A stretch of 64,000 nt of DNA from an uncultured Erythrobacter sp. (GTDB lineage: Bacteria; Pseudomonadota; Alphaproteobacteria; Sphingomonadales; Sphingomonadaceae): assembly GCA_947499095.1 (NCBI GenBank), contig CANMMR010000001.1, forward strand, positions 62,001 to 126,000, read 5' to 3'. Positions 17,278-27,700 of this stretch are shown piece by piece. Positions within the stretch are counted from its first letter, which is position 1; the number at the start of each line of letters is the position of its first letter. The notes beneath the pieces were generated by a model. It made no database searches. It saw only the letters and a list, made by a program, of their open reading frames with translations, and had not been told where the DNA came from. The position numbers and the translations under genes are program-made.

Positions 17278-17664
17278 ATGGTTCGTAAAACCGTAACTGA
17301 ACTTCGGGATTCACGATTTGTCTTGCTGGATTCAGACTTCGCACGGCAAATTGGCGACGCCCTTCGTCAAGATCTCGGCGCGACTCGACAGTCGTCCAAA
17401 ACGATCATGCGCTGGACGGGCGTGAGTGATACCACCGCACGTTCTTGGCTCTGCGGACGGGTTAGTCCGAGCGGAGCTCATCTTGTGGCGCTGGCAGCGA
17501 ATTCGCCATCAGTCATGACTTTGTTCCTGGCCTTGTCAGGACACGGTGATCTTCAGGTAGGACTTGATCTGGACAGGGTCGAGAAGGGTTTGGAGCAGGC
17601 GCTAATCAAGCTCCGCGCGGCATTGCAGGACGCCGGTAATCTGGGGGAAGGGCCTCTGCACTAA
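17278..17664 (+). CDS. Small regulator-like protein divergent from the recombinase
   Basis: 128 residues, unrecognised. The central part (TRQSSKTIMRWTGVSDTTAR then SWLCGRVSPSGAHLV) resembles a helix-turn-helix reading head of the kind found in short transcriptional regulators, and the tail is helical. The start at 17278 has AGGAAAGG upstream; an ATG at 17251 is also in frame. Only 59 bp separate it from the divergent recombinase gene, so it may regulate that promoter. The repeat cluster at 17728-17859 follows. Confidence 0.65.
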   Translation: MVRKTVTELRDSRFVLLDSDFARQIGDALRQDLGATRQSSKTIMRWTGVSDTTARSWLCGRVSPSGAHLVALAANSPSVMTLFLALSGHGDLQVGLDLDRVEKGLEQALIKLRAALQDAGNLGEGPLH

Positions 17665-17727
17665 TGCGATCACGCGCTAACTCATGATCCGTGTGTTACG
17701 TCGAATTAATTCGGTGATTGAGCGTGA

Positions 17728-17859
17728 AAATTCCCTGTTTCATAGCTTAGGGAATTTCGACCTATTTGTCGCAGATTTTCGAGGGTTTCAGCCTCTGCTG
17801 ATCGAGAGATTGGACCGAAATCTATCGATTTCCCTGTAGATACCCTGCTTTTCAGGGAA
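17728..17859. repeat. Cluster of TTCCCT/AGGGAA inverted repeats; probable right end of the mobile element
   Basis: AAATTCCCT at 17728-17736 pairs with AGGGAATTT at 17749-17757 (9 bp, 12-base loop). TTCCCT at 17830-17835 pairs with AGGGAA at 17854-17859, and inside it CCCTG (17843-17847) pairs with CAGGG (17853-17857). The cluster lies in the only non-coding stretch between the accessory block and the core patatin gene. I infer it is a recombinase, RepB or regulator binding region at or near the attachment site. The other end of the element is outside the window. Confidence 0.6.
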
Positions 17860-17934
17860 TCCGCACAAGAGACTGGTTCGCTCCGGACTGCGTCGCGCAC
17901 CAACAGTCTTTGTCCGGATATCCGATCCATACTT

Positions 17935-19272
17935 TCAGAGCGTGCTGAGCGCCCACCAGGGGCCGTCTTCGCGATCCGCCTTGAACCGGCCGAGGTCCCG
18001 CAGCCGCGCCATGAAGGCGGGCTTGAACATCTCGTCGTCCCTGAAGTTCTCGCCGACAGTGCCCGGAAAGGTATCGTACATATCGGCTGTGGTCAGCAGG
18101 ATCTCGCCATAGGGATTGCCGAGACGCAGCGCCGCGATCGCGCCGATCTCGCTTTCGTTGACGAGCAGGTCGTAGCCGCGCTGGCCATTCTTGAGCGGGC
18201 CGGACTTGTGGTTGAGCTCGGGGGCACGCTTGCGCACCGTCGGCCCGTTGCGGACGACGTAGACCTTGGGCGCCGTCTTGCGATATTCCTCGGCAAAGCT
18301 TTCCTGCGAGGTGACGGAAGCCTTGGTCACTCCATGGGTCGCCATCTCCTTGCGCACCTGCCGATCAACGATCGCCATGGTCCGGTCGAAGAAGACCGAC
18401 CGCCGCACACCGCCATCGTAAAGCGACACTGCCTCGCCGTCCGATCCGGCCACCCTCAGCTGCTGGTGGAAAACCGGCATGGCCGACGATGCCATGGTGG
18501 CCGCCGCCAGCGCCTCCGCCGCTTTCTCCAGGCTCGGCGCCTTGTTCACCAGTTCGCGCAAATCGGCGTAGCGGAAGCTGCCGTCGTCGGCTTCGACGAA
18601 GCCCGCGTAGCCTGCGATGCTGGAGTTCCCGATCGCTTCAACCAGCCTGCAATCGCCATCGGGGCAGAGCGCCTCAATGATCCGCTTGCGCAGCGGCGCG
18701 GTGCCTGCAGCGGAACCGAAGAACGGCACCCAAGCGAGGCCCGTATGGCGCACGACCTCGCTCTCCTTCTCGGGCGAATAGCCCCAGACCAGTCGGTCGA
18801 GCGCATGGCGACGCATATCGGGGCTCTGCTTCGGATCGAGAGCCACCATCAGCATCAGCGCCTGCAGCGAGCCGGTCGAAATGCCCGTGATGACGCCGAT
18901 CCCTTCCAGCCCCAGTTCCTTCGGGCCGCTCCGTTCGCTCAACCGGTCGAACAGCCCTGCGCCGAACGCGCCCCATTGGCCGCCGCCCGACAGCAACAGC
19001 ACGTTGCACTCGGGCGCCTCGGCTTCGACATGGCATTCCACTGCTTCCTTGATGGAGCAGCTCATCGGATCGTCGAACTTGCATTCCAGGGTGGCAGTCG
19101 CGTCGCGCTGGACGTCACGAATGATGGGGCCGGGATCGCCGTCCATCACATGGGTATAGAAACCGTCGATCTCGAAAGTCAGCGCTCCGCGCCGCACGAT
19201 CTTGAACGCAATCGCAAGAATTACCGCAATGCCCAGCAGCACAGCGCCAATGCAGATAAGAATATCGATCAC
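17935..19272 (-). CDS. Patatin-like phospholipase family protein
   Basis: A membrane-anchored acyl hydrolase of the Ser-Asp dyad type. One N-terminal hydrophobic helix (about residues 3-22, ICIGAVLLGIAVILAIAFKI) precedes the patatin domain. Visible motifs are the glycine-rich oxyanion loop LLLSGGGQWGAFGAG, the nucleophile elbow GISTGS, and DGG for the catalytic Asp. About 445 aa from a GTG at 19272; a GTG at 19287 is an alternative. The substrate is unknown. It is the first core gene right of the mobile element and is intact, so integration did not break it. It lies 59 bp downstream of the PEPC-like gene on the same strand. Confidence 0.85.
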   Translation of the reverse strand: MIDILICIGAVLLGIAVILAIAFKIVRRGALTFEIDGFYTHVMDGDPGPIIRDVQRDATATLECKFDDPMSCSIKEAVECHVEAEAPECNVLLLSGGGQWGAFGAGLFDRLSERSGPKELGLEGIGVITGISTGSLQALMLMVALDPKQSPDMRRHALDRLVWGYSPEKESEVVRHTGLAWVPFFGSAAGTAPLRKRIIEALCPDGDCRLVEAIGNSSIAGYAGFVEADDGSFRYADLRELVNKAPSLEKAAEALAAATMASSAMPVFHQQLRVAGSDGEAVSLYDGGVRRSVFFDRTMAIVDRQVRKEMATHGVTKASVTSQESFAEEYRKTAPKVYVVRNGPTVRKRAPELNHKSGPLKNGQRGYDLLVNESEIGAIAALRLGNPYGEILLTTADMYDTFPGTVGENFRDDEMFKPAFMARLRDLGRFKADREDGPWWALSTL

Positions 19273-19331
19273 GATCCGGTCCCCCACCCGATGGATTTCG
19301 GGCAGGATAAGCCAAATCGCAGGCGAATCAA

Positions 19332-22112
19332 TCAGCCGTGCGCGCCGAACTCGTTGGCGATGCAGGTCGAAATACGCAGGGACAGCGCATAGGCATCGTC
19401 GATCGGGTCGATATAACGTTCGCGAATATCGGCGTAGCCTTCCCCCTGCCCGCGCGGATATTCGCCGGCCTCTTCCATCGAGAAATCGTCCTTGCGCGGG
19501 AAGCTGACCGGATAGGCCCGGCGCAATTGCGCCAGCGCATCGTCGATGCGGAGCGAGAAGACCATTTCCAGCACGTCTGTCCGGCTGATGTCGTTCGCCC
19601 GGCTGAAAGCCGGGACCGAGACCGCCTTCAGGAACATGTGCTGGAGCAGCGCGAGGCGCACCGCCTGAAGCACGCCGATGATCCGGCGCACATTCTCGCG
19701 GTCCGGGTGCGGCTCTTCGTTGGGCACGAGCGCGAACAGGCGGTGGAGCTTGAGCGCATCGACGCGCAGGCGCGAGGCGAGGCGACGGAACACACCGTTG
19801 CGATCGTCCGAAATGAGGTATTCCGCCAGCGCCTCGCAGGCTTCGCCAAGGTGATCCTCGGTCCCGCGATAGGGCCGGCTCGCCCAATAGGCGGAATTGA
19901 ACAGCTCGCCATAGGCAGCCACGGTCTTGATGCTGGCGAGCGAATTGGAGGCCCGGACCAGCCTCATGATCTGCCGCCCGCGCGCGCTTTCGTTGAGCAA
20001 CGTGGCGATATCCTCGATATTTCCTTCCGCCGCACTGCCGATCCCGGCGATGATATTTACCGGATAGCCGAGTTGCTGGAGGATCGAATTGTGCGGGATT
20101 GCGCGGATCTGCCGCAGGCTCATCTCGCGATCGGCGGAGAGGTCCGACTGGCGGCGCGATACACGGCTGCCGGTTGTGTTCAACAGGCCGAGGCCGAAGG
20201 CAGTCACCGCGCGGCTGTAGGTCCGGCTTTCCAGATGGTCACGCTGATGCTCCTTGATCGCGCGATAGAAATCGAGGCTGAGATCGGTGCGCCGATAGAA
20301 GGGATCGGTCGGCACTTCCGCATCGGTATGCGCTGGCGTGTGCTCGACGATCTTGGTCAGCGTCGCGAGGGCCAGCTCGGGCGTTGCGAAGAAGAGGTAA
20401 CCGTCGCCGCCCTGGAAGCTTGCCTCCGGCTCCAGCCGGATTCCGGCGCGCGCAAAGCGGCGCTGCGACCAGGACGACAGCGGCCATTCGATACGATCTT
20501 CGAAGCTCGAGGGGTGCGCGCCGCGGCCCATCCCTTCGCCGTGGGTGTCGAAAATGAGCGCGGCGACATCGGTCAGCCCGTTATTCTCCATCGCCTGCGC
20601 CAGGCGGCCTTGCAGGCGCTCGATCGCGAGGCTGGCCGGGATCTGCCCCACGAAGCGCCCGGCATCGGAGAAGCCGGTCTGGATTGCGATCCGCCCGCGG
20701 CGCTTGGCGTATGTGTGATACTCTTCCTCGGCCAGCAGCGCGTCGAGGAAACGGCCGCCGTGTTCCAGCGCGGTCTCGGTCTCGAACAGCGGCGAGACGT
20801 CGACCTTGTCCTCGATCCCGAACAGCTTCGCAAAATAGAGCGCGGCGAGCACCGTCGCGGGCTGTTCGCATTCGGCCACCAGCATGCGGATCGGCGCATC
20901 GGCGTCGATGTGCTTGAGGATCTGCGTCATCACGAGGAATTGCCGCACGGCAGTCGAGCTTTCGACCGCGAGGCTGGCAAAATTGGCGCTGGCAGGTTCC
21001 ACATTGGCGATCAGTTCGCGCAAAGCGGCAAGCGCTCCGCGACTGCCGAGGTCGATGTCCGCCGCGTCGCCCAGCCGCGTGCGGATCGCATTGTGCAGCT
21101 GCTTGGCGTTCACGCGGAAGTGGATCCACCCCATGCCGAGGCCGTCGGCGCGCATCGCCGCAGTGAGCGTCCGCAGGGCGATGGCTTTCTCCGAAGTGGA
21201 AGAGGCCGCCTCGCCTTCGAGCTGCGCGATGGTCTGGCGCAGGGATAGCAATTTATCTTCGCCGTCCTCGGTCAGCCGGTTGGCAGCTGCCGACAGATCG
21301 CCCGCGTCCGAAAGGTCTCCGGCGAATTCGTCGGCGCTTGCCCGAGTGCGGGTGGCTGCTGCCCGCAGCGTACCGAGCAATTCATGGTCGTCGTCGATCG
21401 CTTCGAGCTGCGCAGCATAGCGCTCCAGCCGCTGCGCCTTTTCGGCAAGGCGGAAGGCGATCGAGGTGTACCACTTGATATCGGTGCGCCCGTCCATGTC
21501 GTAGCCGACCCAGGTGGCGAACCGGAACGGCAGAGGGGTGAAATCAAACCAGCGGCTCGGCCATTTTGCATGCGCGGTATCCAGCGCTTCGCTCACGATG
21601 CGGTCGCGCGCATCCTGCGCGTTGGCGATGGCGGACATCGCCCGCTCGTGTTCGTAACGCAGCGTGATCTCGGGCCGCTTGCCGCTCTTGCCGGGCGCAA
21701 TCCCGCCGCCGTGCGAGGCCGCCTGCGCGACCGCAACGGACTGGTCGGGCGTGAGCAGGAAGGTCGGATGCGCGGTGAACACCGCATGCATGTGCGGGTG
21801 CTCCCAAAAATTGCGGAATGCATCGAATTCGCCATCGGGCGACGTCTGGCGATCGAGCCGTTGCTCTGCGTTCTGCGGCACGACAAGACAACGCAGCCGC
21901 TCCGCCCGCGCATCGAGCGATTTGGCTTCCAGTTCCTCGATCAGTCGGGAGAAGTCCGCAATGCCGATCTCGTCCCGCTCAAGCCGCCGCGACAGGTCGA
22001 GCGACAGCTGGAACACGGGATTGAACAGCGGAGTCAGCGCCGTCTGCCGATGAAGCTCCTGCAATCTCTCACTTAGGCCAGCAAGCGTGATGGCAAGCGT
22101 CTGGTCGGGCAT
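19332..22112 (-). CDS. Phosphoenolpyruvate carboxylase-like protein, divergent at catalytic motifs
   Basis: 926 residues, the usual length for PEPC, which carboxylates PEP to oxaloacetate to refill the TCA cycle. TAHPT with the catalytic His is present, as is RAIPHNSILQQLGY matching the RAIPW region. However, the Lys loop GYSDSAKDAG reads GFSDAGRFVG, and FHGRGGS-GRGG reads FDTHGEGMGRGA, losing the second His and one Arg. The protein does not end with the usual NTG. It may be a sphingomonad PEPC variant or a changed enzyme. The start at 22112 has GGAGG upstream; the longer frame to 22238 is not needed. Confidence 0.75.
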   Translation of the reverse strand: MPDQTLAITLAGLSERLQELHRQTALTPLFNPVFQLSLDLSRRLERDEIGIADFSRLIEELEAKSLDARAERLRCLVVPQNAEQRLDRQTSPDGEFDAFRNFWEHPHMHAVFTAHPTFLLTPDQSVAVAQAASHGGGIAPGKSGKRPEITLRYEHERAMSAIANAQDARDRIVSEALDTAHAKWPSRWFDFTPLPFRFATWVGYDMDGRTDIKWYTSIAFRLAEKAQRLERYAAQLEAIDDDHELLGTLRAAATRTRASADEFAGDLSDAGDLSAAANRLTEDGEDKLLSLRQTIAQLEGEAASSTSEKAIALRTLTAAMRADGLGMGWIHFRVNAKQLHNAIRTRLGDAADIDLGSRGALAALRELIANVEPASANFASLAVESSTAVRQFLVMTQILKHIDADAPIRMLVAECEQPATVLAALYFAKLFGIEDKVDVSPLFETETALEHGGRFLDALLAEEEYHTYAKRRGRIAIQTGFSDAGRFVGQIPASLAIERLQGRLAQAMENNGLTDVAALIFDTHGEGMGRGAHPSSFEDRIEWPLSSWSQRRFARAGIRLEPEASFQGGDGYLFFATPELALATLTKIVEHTPAHTDAEVPTDPFYRRTDLSLDFYRAIKEHQRDHLESRTYSRAVTAFGLGLLNTTGSRVSRRQSDLSADREMSLRQIRAIPHNSILQQLGYPVNIIAGIGSAAEGNIEDIATLLNESARGRQIMRLVRASNSLASIKTVAAYGELFNSAYWASRPYRGTEDHLGEACEALAEYLISDDRNGVFRRLASRLRVDALKLHRLFALVPNEEPHPDRENVRRIIGVLQAVRLALLQHMFLKAVSVPAFSRANDISRTDVLEMVFSLRIDDALAQLRRAYPVSFPRKDDFSMEEAGEYPRGQGEGYADIRERYIDPIDDAYALSLRISTCIANEFGAHG

Positions 22113-22305
22113 TCGGGTGTCCTCCGGCATGAAATCGCGATCCGTTCGGCGGGAATGCGCCGCGCAAGTCAAGGCGAGCGCGCCCCCGTTGTCCATGAAT
22201 ACGCATGCGGCGCGCACTGGTTGCAGGAAGGTCCGCAAGGGGCTGGACAGCGCGGGTGCGAAGCTTCACCGATGCGTGAATGATGCAGCAAGCGGGACGA
22301 CGAGC

Positions 22306-23178
22306 ATGAGCGACTGGACCATCGGAATCATCGGAGGCTCCGGCCTCTATGCGATGGATGCGCTGGAGGATGCGCAGTGGATTTCGGTCAAGTCGCCCTG
22401 GGGTGAGCCGTCGGACGAGATCCTGTGCGGGACGATCGGCCATGTCCGCGTGCGCTTCCTGCCCCGGCACGGGCGTGGGCACCGCATCGCGCCATCGAGT
22501 ATCAACGCGCGCGCCAATATCGATGCGCTCAAGCGGGCGGGCTCTACCGACATTCTCGCGATCAGCGCGGTAGGCTCGCTGTCCGAAGAACTGCCGCCCG
22601 GCCGCTTCGTGACCGTCGACCAGTTTATCGACAACACGAAGGGCCGCCCATCGAGCTTCTACGGCGATGGCTTCGTCACCCATGTCAGCATGGCCGAACC
22701 GGTGTGCCCGCGCCTGTCGAAGCACGCACTCAAGGCGGTCGAGAAAGCGGGCGGCGGGTGCAGCGAGGGTGCGACTTATCTGGCAATGGAAGGCCCGCAG
22801 TTCTCGAGCCGCGCGGAAAGCAAGCTCTACCGTCACTGGGGCGCCGAGGTGATCGGCATGACCGGCATGCCCGAAGCCAAACTCGCGCGGGAGGCGGAGT
22901 TGCCTTACGCGCTGCTTGCCATGGTGACGGATTACGACAGCTGGCGCGATGACGCGGAAAGCGTCGATGTCGCAGAGATCGTCAAGCAGATGAACGCCAA
23001 TGCCGCCATCGCGCGCAAGGCAGTCGAGATCTTCTGCAAAGGTCTGCCGAAGAAGCGCAATCCCTCGCCGATCGACCAGGCGCTCGCCGACGCGGTGATT
23101 ACCGCGCCGGGCAAACACGACAAGGCGCTGGTCGCCAAGCTGGACGCAGTGGCAGGCCGGCTGCTGGGCAAGGGATGA
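22306..23178 (+). CDS. mtnP: S-methyl-5'-thioadenosine phosphorylase
   Basis: Phosphorolysis of methylthioadenosine, the by-product of polyamine synthesis, to adenine and methylthioribose-1-phosphate, feeding methionine salvage. Motifs are the phosphate-binding IGIIGGSGLY at the N terminus, RHGRGHRI, then YLAMEGPQFSSRAES, and VTDYDSWRDD with the purine-site Asp residues. 290 aa, the standard length. The ATG at 22306 gives the family N terminus (MSDWTIGIIGG). The stop overlaps the glpD start by 4 bp. Confidence 0.93.
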   Translation: MSDWTIGIIGGSGLYAMDALEDAQWISVKSPWGEPSDEILCGTIGHVRVRFLPRHGRGHRIAPSSINARANIDALKRAGSTDILAISAVGSLSEELPPGRFVTVDQFIDNTKGRPSSFYGDGFVTHVSMAEPVCPRLSKHALKAVEKAGGGCSEGATYLAMEGPQFSSRAESKLYRHWGAEVIGMTGMPEAKLAREAELPYALLAMVTDYDSWRDDAESVDVAEIVKQMNANAAIARKAVEIFCKGLPKKRNPSPIDQALADAVITAPGKHDKALVAKLDAVAGRLLGKG

Positions 23179-24683
23179 GCCAAGCTTACGACCTACTGGT
23201 CGTGGGCGGCGGCATTAATGGCGCAGGCATTGCGCGCGATGCGGCGGGTCGCGGCATGCGCGTGCTGCTGGTGGAGAAGGACGACCTTGCTTCCCACACC
23301 TCTTCCGCCAGCACCAAACTGGTACACGGCGGCCTGCGATACCTCGAAATGTACGAATTCCGGCTGGTGGCGGAATCCCTGCGCGAGCGGGAAGTGCTGC
23401 TGCGGGCCGCGCCGCACATCATCTGGCCGCTTCGCTTCGTCATGCCGCACGAGCCGAGCATGCGCCCGCGATGGATGCTGCGTGTCGGCCTTTTCCTCTA
23501 CGATCATATCGGCGGGCGGATGAGTTTGCCGGGGAGCAAGACGGTGGACCTGACCGTGCCGCCGCACCGCGGCGTGCTGCAGGATCGCCTGACAAAGGGC
23601 TTCGAGTATTCCGATTGCTGGGTGGAGGATTCTCGTCTCGTCGTGCTCGCCGCGATGGATGCCGAGGCACGCGGCGCGACTGTGATGGCCCGCACCGAAT
23701 GCACCGCGCTCGAGCGGTTGGCGAACGGCTGGCGGGCGACATTGCAAGCGCAGGGAGGCGACCGCGAGATAGAAGCGCGAGCCGTCGTGAATGCGGCGGG
23801 ACCTTTCGTGGACCGGCTCGCGAAGGCCGCGCTGGGTAGTGGTACGCCCTCGCATCTGCGGCTGGTCAAGGGCAGCCACATCATCCTCTCGCGGTGCTTC
23901 CCGGGCGAGCATGCCTATATCTTCCAGCAGCCAGATGGCCGGATCGTTTTCGCCATTCCCTACGAGCGGGATTTCACCCTGATGGGCACGACCGACCTGC
24001 TCTACGAAGGCGATCTCGACGAGGTCCGCATCGCGGATGAGGAAATCGATTATCTCTGCGAAGCCGCCTCGCGCTATTTCGTCAGCCAGGTGACGCGCGA
24101 GGAGATTGTCTCCACCTATTCCGGCGTGCGTCCGCTTTACGAGGACAATGCGGCCAGCAACAGCACGGTCACGCGCGATTACGTGTTCGAGCTGGAGGCC
24201 GACGGCGGGGCGCCGATCCTGTCGGTCTACGGCGGCAAGATCACCACCTTCCGCAAGCTGGCCGAACATGCGCTGGAGAAGCTGGGCGAAGCGATGACCG
24301 TCCCCGGCGAACCGTGGACCGCGACTGCATCGTTGCCCGGCGGCGAGTTCGAGGACGGGGATTTCGCCCGCTTCCTCTGGCAATCGAGCGAGCATTACCC
24401 GTTCGTGCCGCCGGAGATGCTGCTGCGACTGGCCCGCGCCTATGGGACGCGGCTAGCGCAAATCCTGCAAGGTGCCGAAAGCCTCGACGATCTTGGGCAA
24501 TGCCTCGGCGGAAATCTCTACGAGGCGGAGCTGCGCTACCTCGTTCGCCACGAATATGCGCGCACCGCCGAAGACGTGCTCTGGCGGCGCAGCAAGCTGG
24601 GGCTGCACCTTCCCGCCGATGCGCAGGCACGAGTGGGCGAGTGGATGGCCGTCAACGCTACGGAAACCGCCGACTTCGCTTGA
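23175..24683 (+). CDS. glpD: Glycerol-3-phosphate dehydrogenase (FAD, aerobic)
   Basis: Oxidises sn-glycerol-3-phosphate to dihydroxyacetone phosphate and passes electrons to the quinone pool at the inner membrane. The FAD-binding Rossmann motif is at the N terminus (LLVVGGGINGAGIARDAAG), followed by the family signature STKLVHGGLRYLE. Later, VYGGKITTFRKLAEHALEKL and the C-terminal DAO domain are complete. 502 aa is standard. No glpF or glpK lies nearby, and coupling to mtnP by an ATGA overlap is unusual. Confidence 0.93.
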   Translation: MSQAYDLLVVGGGINGAGIARDAAGRGMRVLLVEKDDLASHTSSASTKLVHGGLRYLEMYEFRLVAESLREREVLLRAAPHIIWPLRFVMPHEPSMRPRWMLRVGLFLYDHIGGRMSLPGSKTVDLTVPPHRGVLQDRLTKGFEYSDCWVEDSRLVVLAAMDAEARGATVMARTECTALERLANGWRATLQAQGGDREIEARAVVNAAGPFVDRLAKAALGSGTPSHLRLVKGSHIILSRCFPGEHAYIFQQPDGRIVFAIPYERDFTLMGTTDLLYEGDLDEVRIADEEIDYLCEAASRYFVSQVTREEIVSTYSGVRPLYEDNAASNSTVTRDYVFELEADGGAPILSVYGGKITTFRKLAEHALEKLGEAMTVPGEPWTATASLPGGEFEDGDFARFLWQSSEHYPFVPPEMLLRLARAYGTRLAQILQGAESLDDLGQCLGGNLYEAELRYLVRHEYARTAEDVLWRRSKLGLHLPADAQARVGEWMAVNATETADFA

Positions 24684-24738
24684 AAGCAAGAGGTTGCGGG
24701 TCCAAGTGGGGCGCTTCCTCTGACCATAAGCGAGTCGA

Positions 24739-27700
24739 ATGGCCCTGAAAGATCCAGCCCCCAAGCCTATTTCCCGCAACGATGTGCGCGTCGCCTATCG
24801 CGCCGAAGAGAATGCCTGCGTTGCGCAGCGTCTCGCCGAAGCTTCGCGGGCATCGAAACTGCATGACGAGGCTGCGGGCATAGCGATCCGGCTGATCGAG
24901 GATGCGCGCAAGCGCAAGGCTTCGGGCATCGACGCTTTCCTTCATCAATACGGTCTGGCGACCGAAGAAGGCGTGGCGCTGATGTGCCTTGCCGAAGCGC
25001 TGCTGCGCGTACCCGATGCGGCGACCGCCGATGCGCTGATCCGCGATAAAATCGGCGATATCGACTGGGCGGAGCATATGGGCGAAAGCTCCTCCACCTT
25101 CGTCAACGCCGCCACTTTCTCGCTGATGCTGACGGGCGAAGTGCTGGAACGCCCGGAAGAGGCGCAGAAGGGCATGCGCCGCACGCTCAAGGGTGCGGTC
25201 AACCGCTTGGGCGAACCCGTCATCCGCAAGGCGACGCTGCAGGCCATGCGCATCCTCGGCGGCCAGTTCGTCTATGGCCGGACGATCCAGGAATCGCTGA
25301 AGCGCGCCGCGCCAGAGCGGGCGCGCGGCCTCACGCATAGTTTCGACATGCTGGGCGAAGCGGCAATGACCTATGCCGATGCCGAGCGGTATCGAGTCAA
25401 TTACCAGAAGGCCATCGAGCGGCTGGCGCGCGAGTCCACCGGCAATCTCGCGACATCGCCCGGCATCTCGGTCAAGTTGTCGGCGCTGCATCCGAAATAC
25501 ACCTTCATGCATGCCAACCTCGCCATCGCCGACCTCCTGCCGATCGTGCGCGACCTGGCGGAAATGGCGCGCGATGCGAATATCCATTTCACCATCGATG
25601 CCGAGGAAGCCGACCGGCTCGAGATGTCCATGGACATCATCGAAGCACTGGCACGCGACGACAGCCTGTTCACCCGCGCCGACGGAACGCGCTGGGAAGG
25701 CTTCGGCATGGCTATCCAGGCCTACCAGAAGCGCGGCGTGCCGCTGTGCGAATGGGTCGCGCGGCTTGCCCGCAAGCACGATCGCAGGTTCTTCGTGCGC
25801 CTCGTCAAAGGGGCTTATTGGGACACGGAAATCAAGCTTGCCCATGTCGGCGGATTAAGCGATTTCCCCGTCTTCACCCGCAAGATCGCGACCGACGTCA
25901 GCTTCCTTGCCTGTGCGGACAAATTGCTAGCGGCAAACGACGCGATCTATCCCGCCTTCGCCACGCACAATGCGTACACCATCGGCTCGATCAAGGCGAT
26001 GGGAGAAGGCAAGACCTTCGAATTCCAGCGCCTGCACGGCATGGGCGAGGACGTCTATGGCGCGCTGGCGCAGATGGAGGGCAACCGGCGGACCAATGTG
26101 CGCATCTATGCGCCCACCGGCACGCATAAGGACCTGCTCGCATACCTCGTGCGCCGCCTGCTGGAAAACGGCGCGAACAGCAGCTTCGTCAATCGCATGG
26201 CCGATGCGGACGTTCCGGCGGCAGAGCTGGCTACCGATCCGGTCGCCGAGCTGGCCATGCTGGAGCCCTATCGCAATCCGACCATTCCGCTGCCCGAAGA
26301 CATCTTCCCCGACCGGAAGAATTCGGCGGGCATCGATCTGTCGGACCCGCTGGTACTGGAACCCCTGCTCGGCCGTCTGGCCGAGCTCGACCGCAAGCAC
26401 TGGCGCGCGGAACCGACCTTCTGCTCGGGTGCCGAGGGCGAAGTTGCTCCGATCAACAAGCCGCACGATCTTTCCGCCGAAGTCGGCACGCGCCGCGATG
26501 CGCTCGATTTCGAAGTCGAGGAAGCGATCACGCGCGCCGAGGATATCCAGCCGGGCTGGAACGCGCTCGGCGGCGAAAGGCGTGCACTGTTGCTGGAAGC
26601 CGCAGCCGACCTGTTCGAGGAGCATACCGACGAGTTCCTCTCGCTGTGCCAGCGCGAGGCGGGCAAGACCCTGATCGATGCCGTGCTGGAGCTGCGCGAG
26701 GCGGTGGATTTCCTGCGCTTCTACGCGAACGAGGCGCGCCGCCAGTTCAGCGGGCCCATGCCGCTGCCCGGCCCGACGGGTGAGGAAAACCGCCTGACTC
26801 TGAACGGCCGCGGTGTCTTCGCCTGCATCAGCCCGTGGAACTTCCCGCTGGCGATCTTCATCGGCACCCCCGCCGCCGCACTGGCTGCGGGCAATACGGT
26901 GGTGGCCAAGCCCGCCGAGCAGACCCCGCTGATCGCAGCGCTTGCGGTGCGGCTGTGTCACGAAGCCGGCATTCCCGAGGAAGCATTTCAGTTATTGCCG
27001 GGCGCAGGGGAAGTCGGCGAACTTATCACGTCGGACCCGCGCATCGCGGGCGTCGCCTTCACCGGTTCGACCCAGACGGCACAGGCGATCAATCGCAGCC
27101 TCGCCGCGCGCGACGGACCGATCGCCACGCTGATCGCCGAGACCGGCGGGCAGAACGCGATGATCGTCGATTCCACCGCGCTGCCCGAACAGGTGACGCG
27201 CGATGTCGTCGCCAGCGCGTTCCAGAGCGCGGGCCAGCGCTGCTCGGCCCTGCGCGTCCTCCATATTCAGGAGGACGTGTACGACGAGATGCTGACCATG
27301 ATCCGCGGCGCATTCGAGGCGCTGCATATCGGCAATCCCGAACACCTCGCCACCGACATCGGCCCGGTCATCGATCCGGACGCGAAGAGCTCGCTCGAAC
27401 GCCATGTCGCTCGCCGCAAAAAGGGCAGCAGCAACGTCTGGCGGCGCCGCCTGCATCGCGGGGCAGCCGCCGGATGCTTCGTCGCGCCGACGATCATCGA
27501 GCTCGACTCGATCCTCGATCTGAAGCGCGAAAACTTCGGCCCGATCCTCCATGTGGTGCGCTACAAGGCGAGCGATCTCGGCCGCGTAGTGGAAGACATC
27601 AACGCGACCGGATATGGCCTGACGCTCGGCCTTCACAGCCGCAACGACGACACGCGCGCCTTCGTGGAAAGCCGCGCGAAGGTCGGCAATTTCTACGTCA

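Noticed and set aside
19338-21248. A 636-codon open frame on the plus strand inside the PEPC-like gene
   Set aside because: It is antisense to a well-supported gene; long antisense frames are expected in GC-rich DNA. No recognisable domain or ribosome site.
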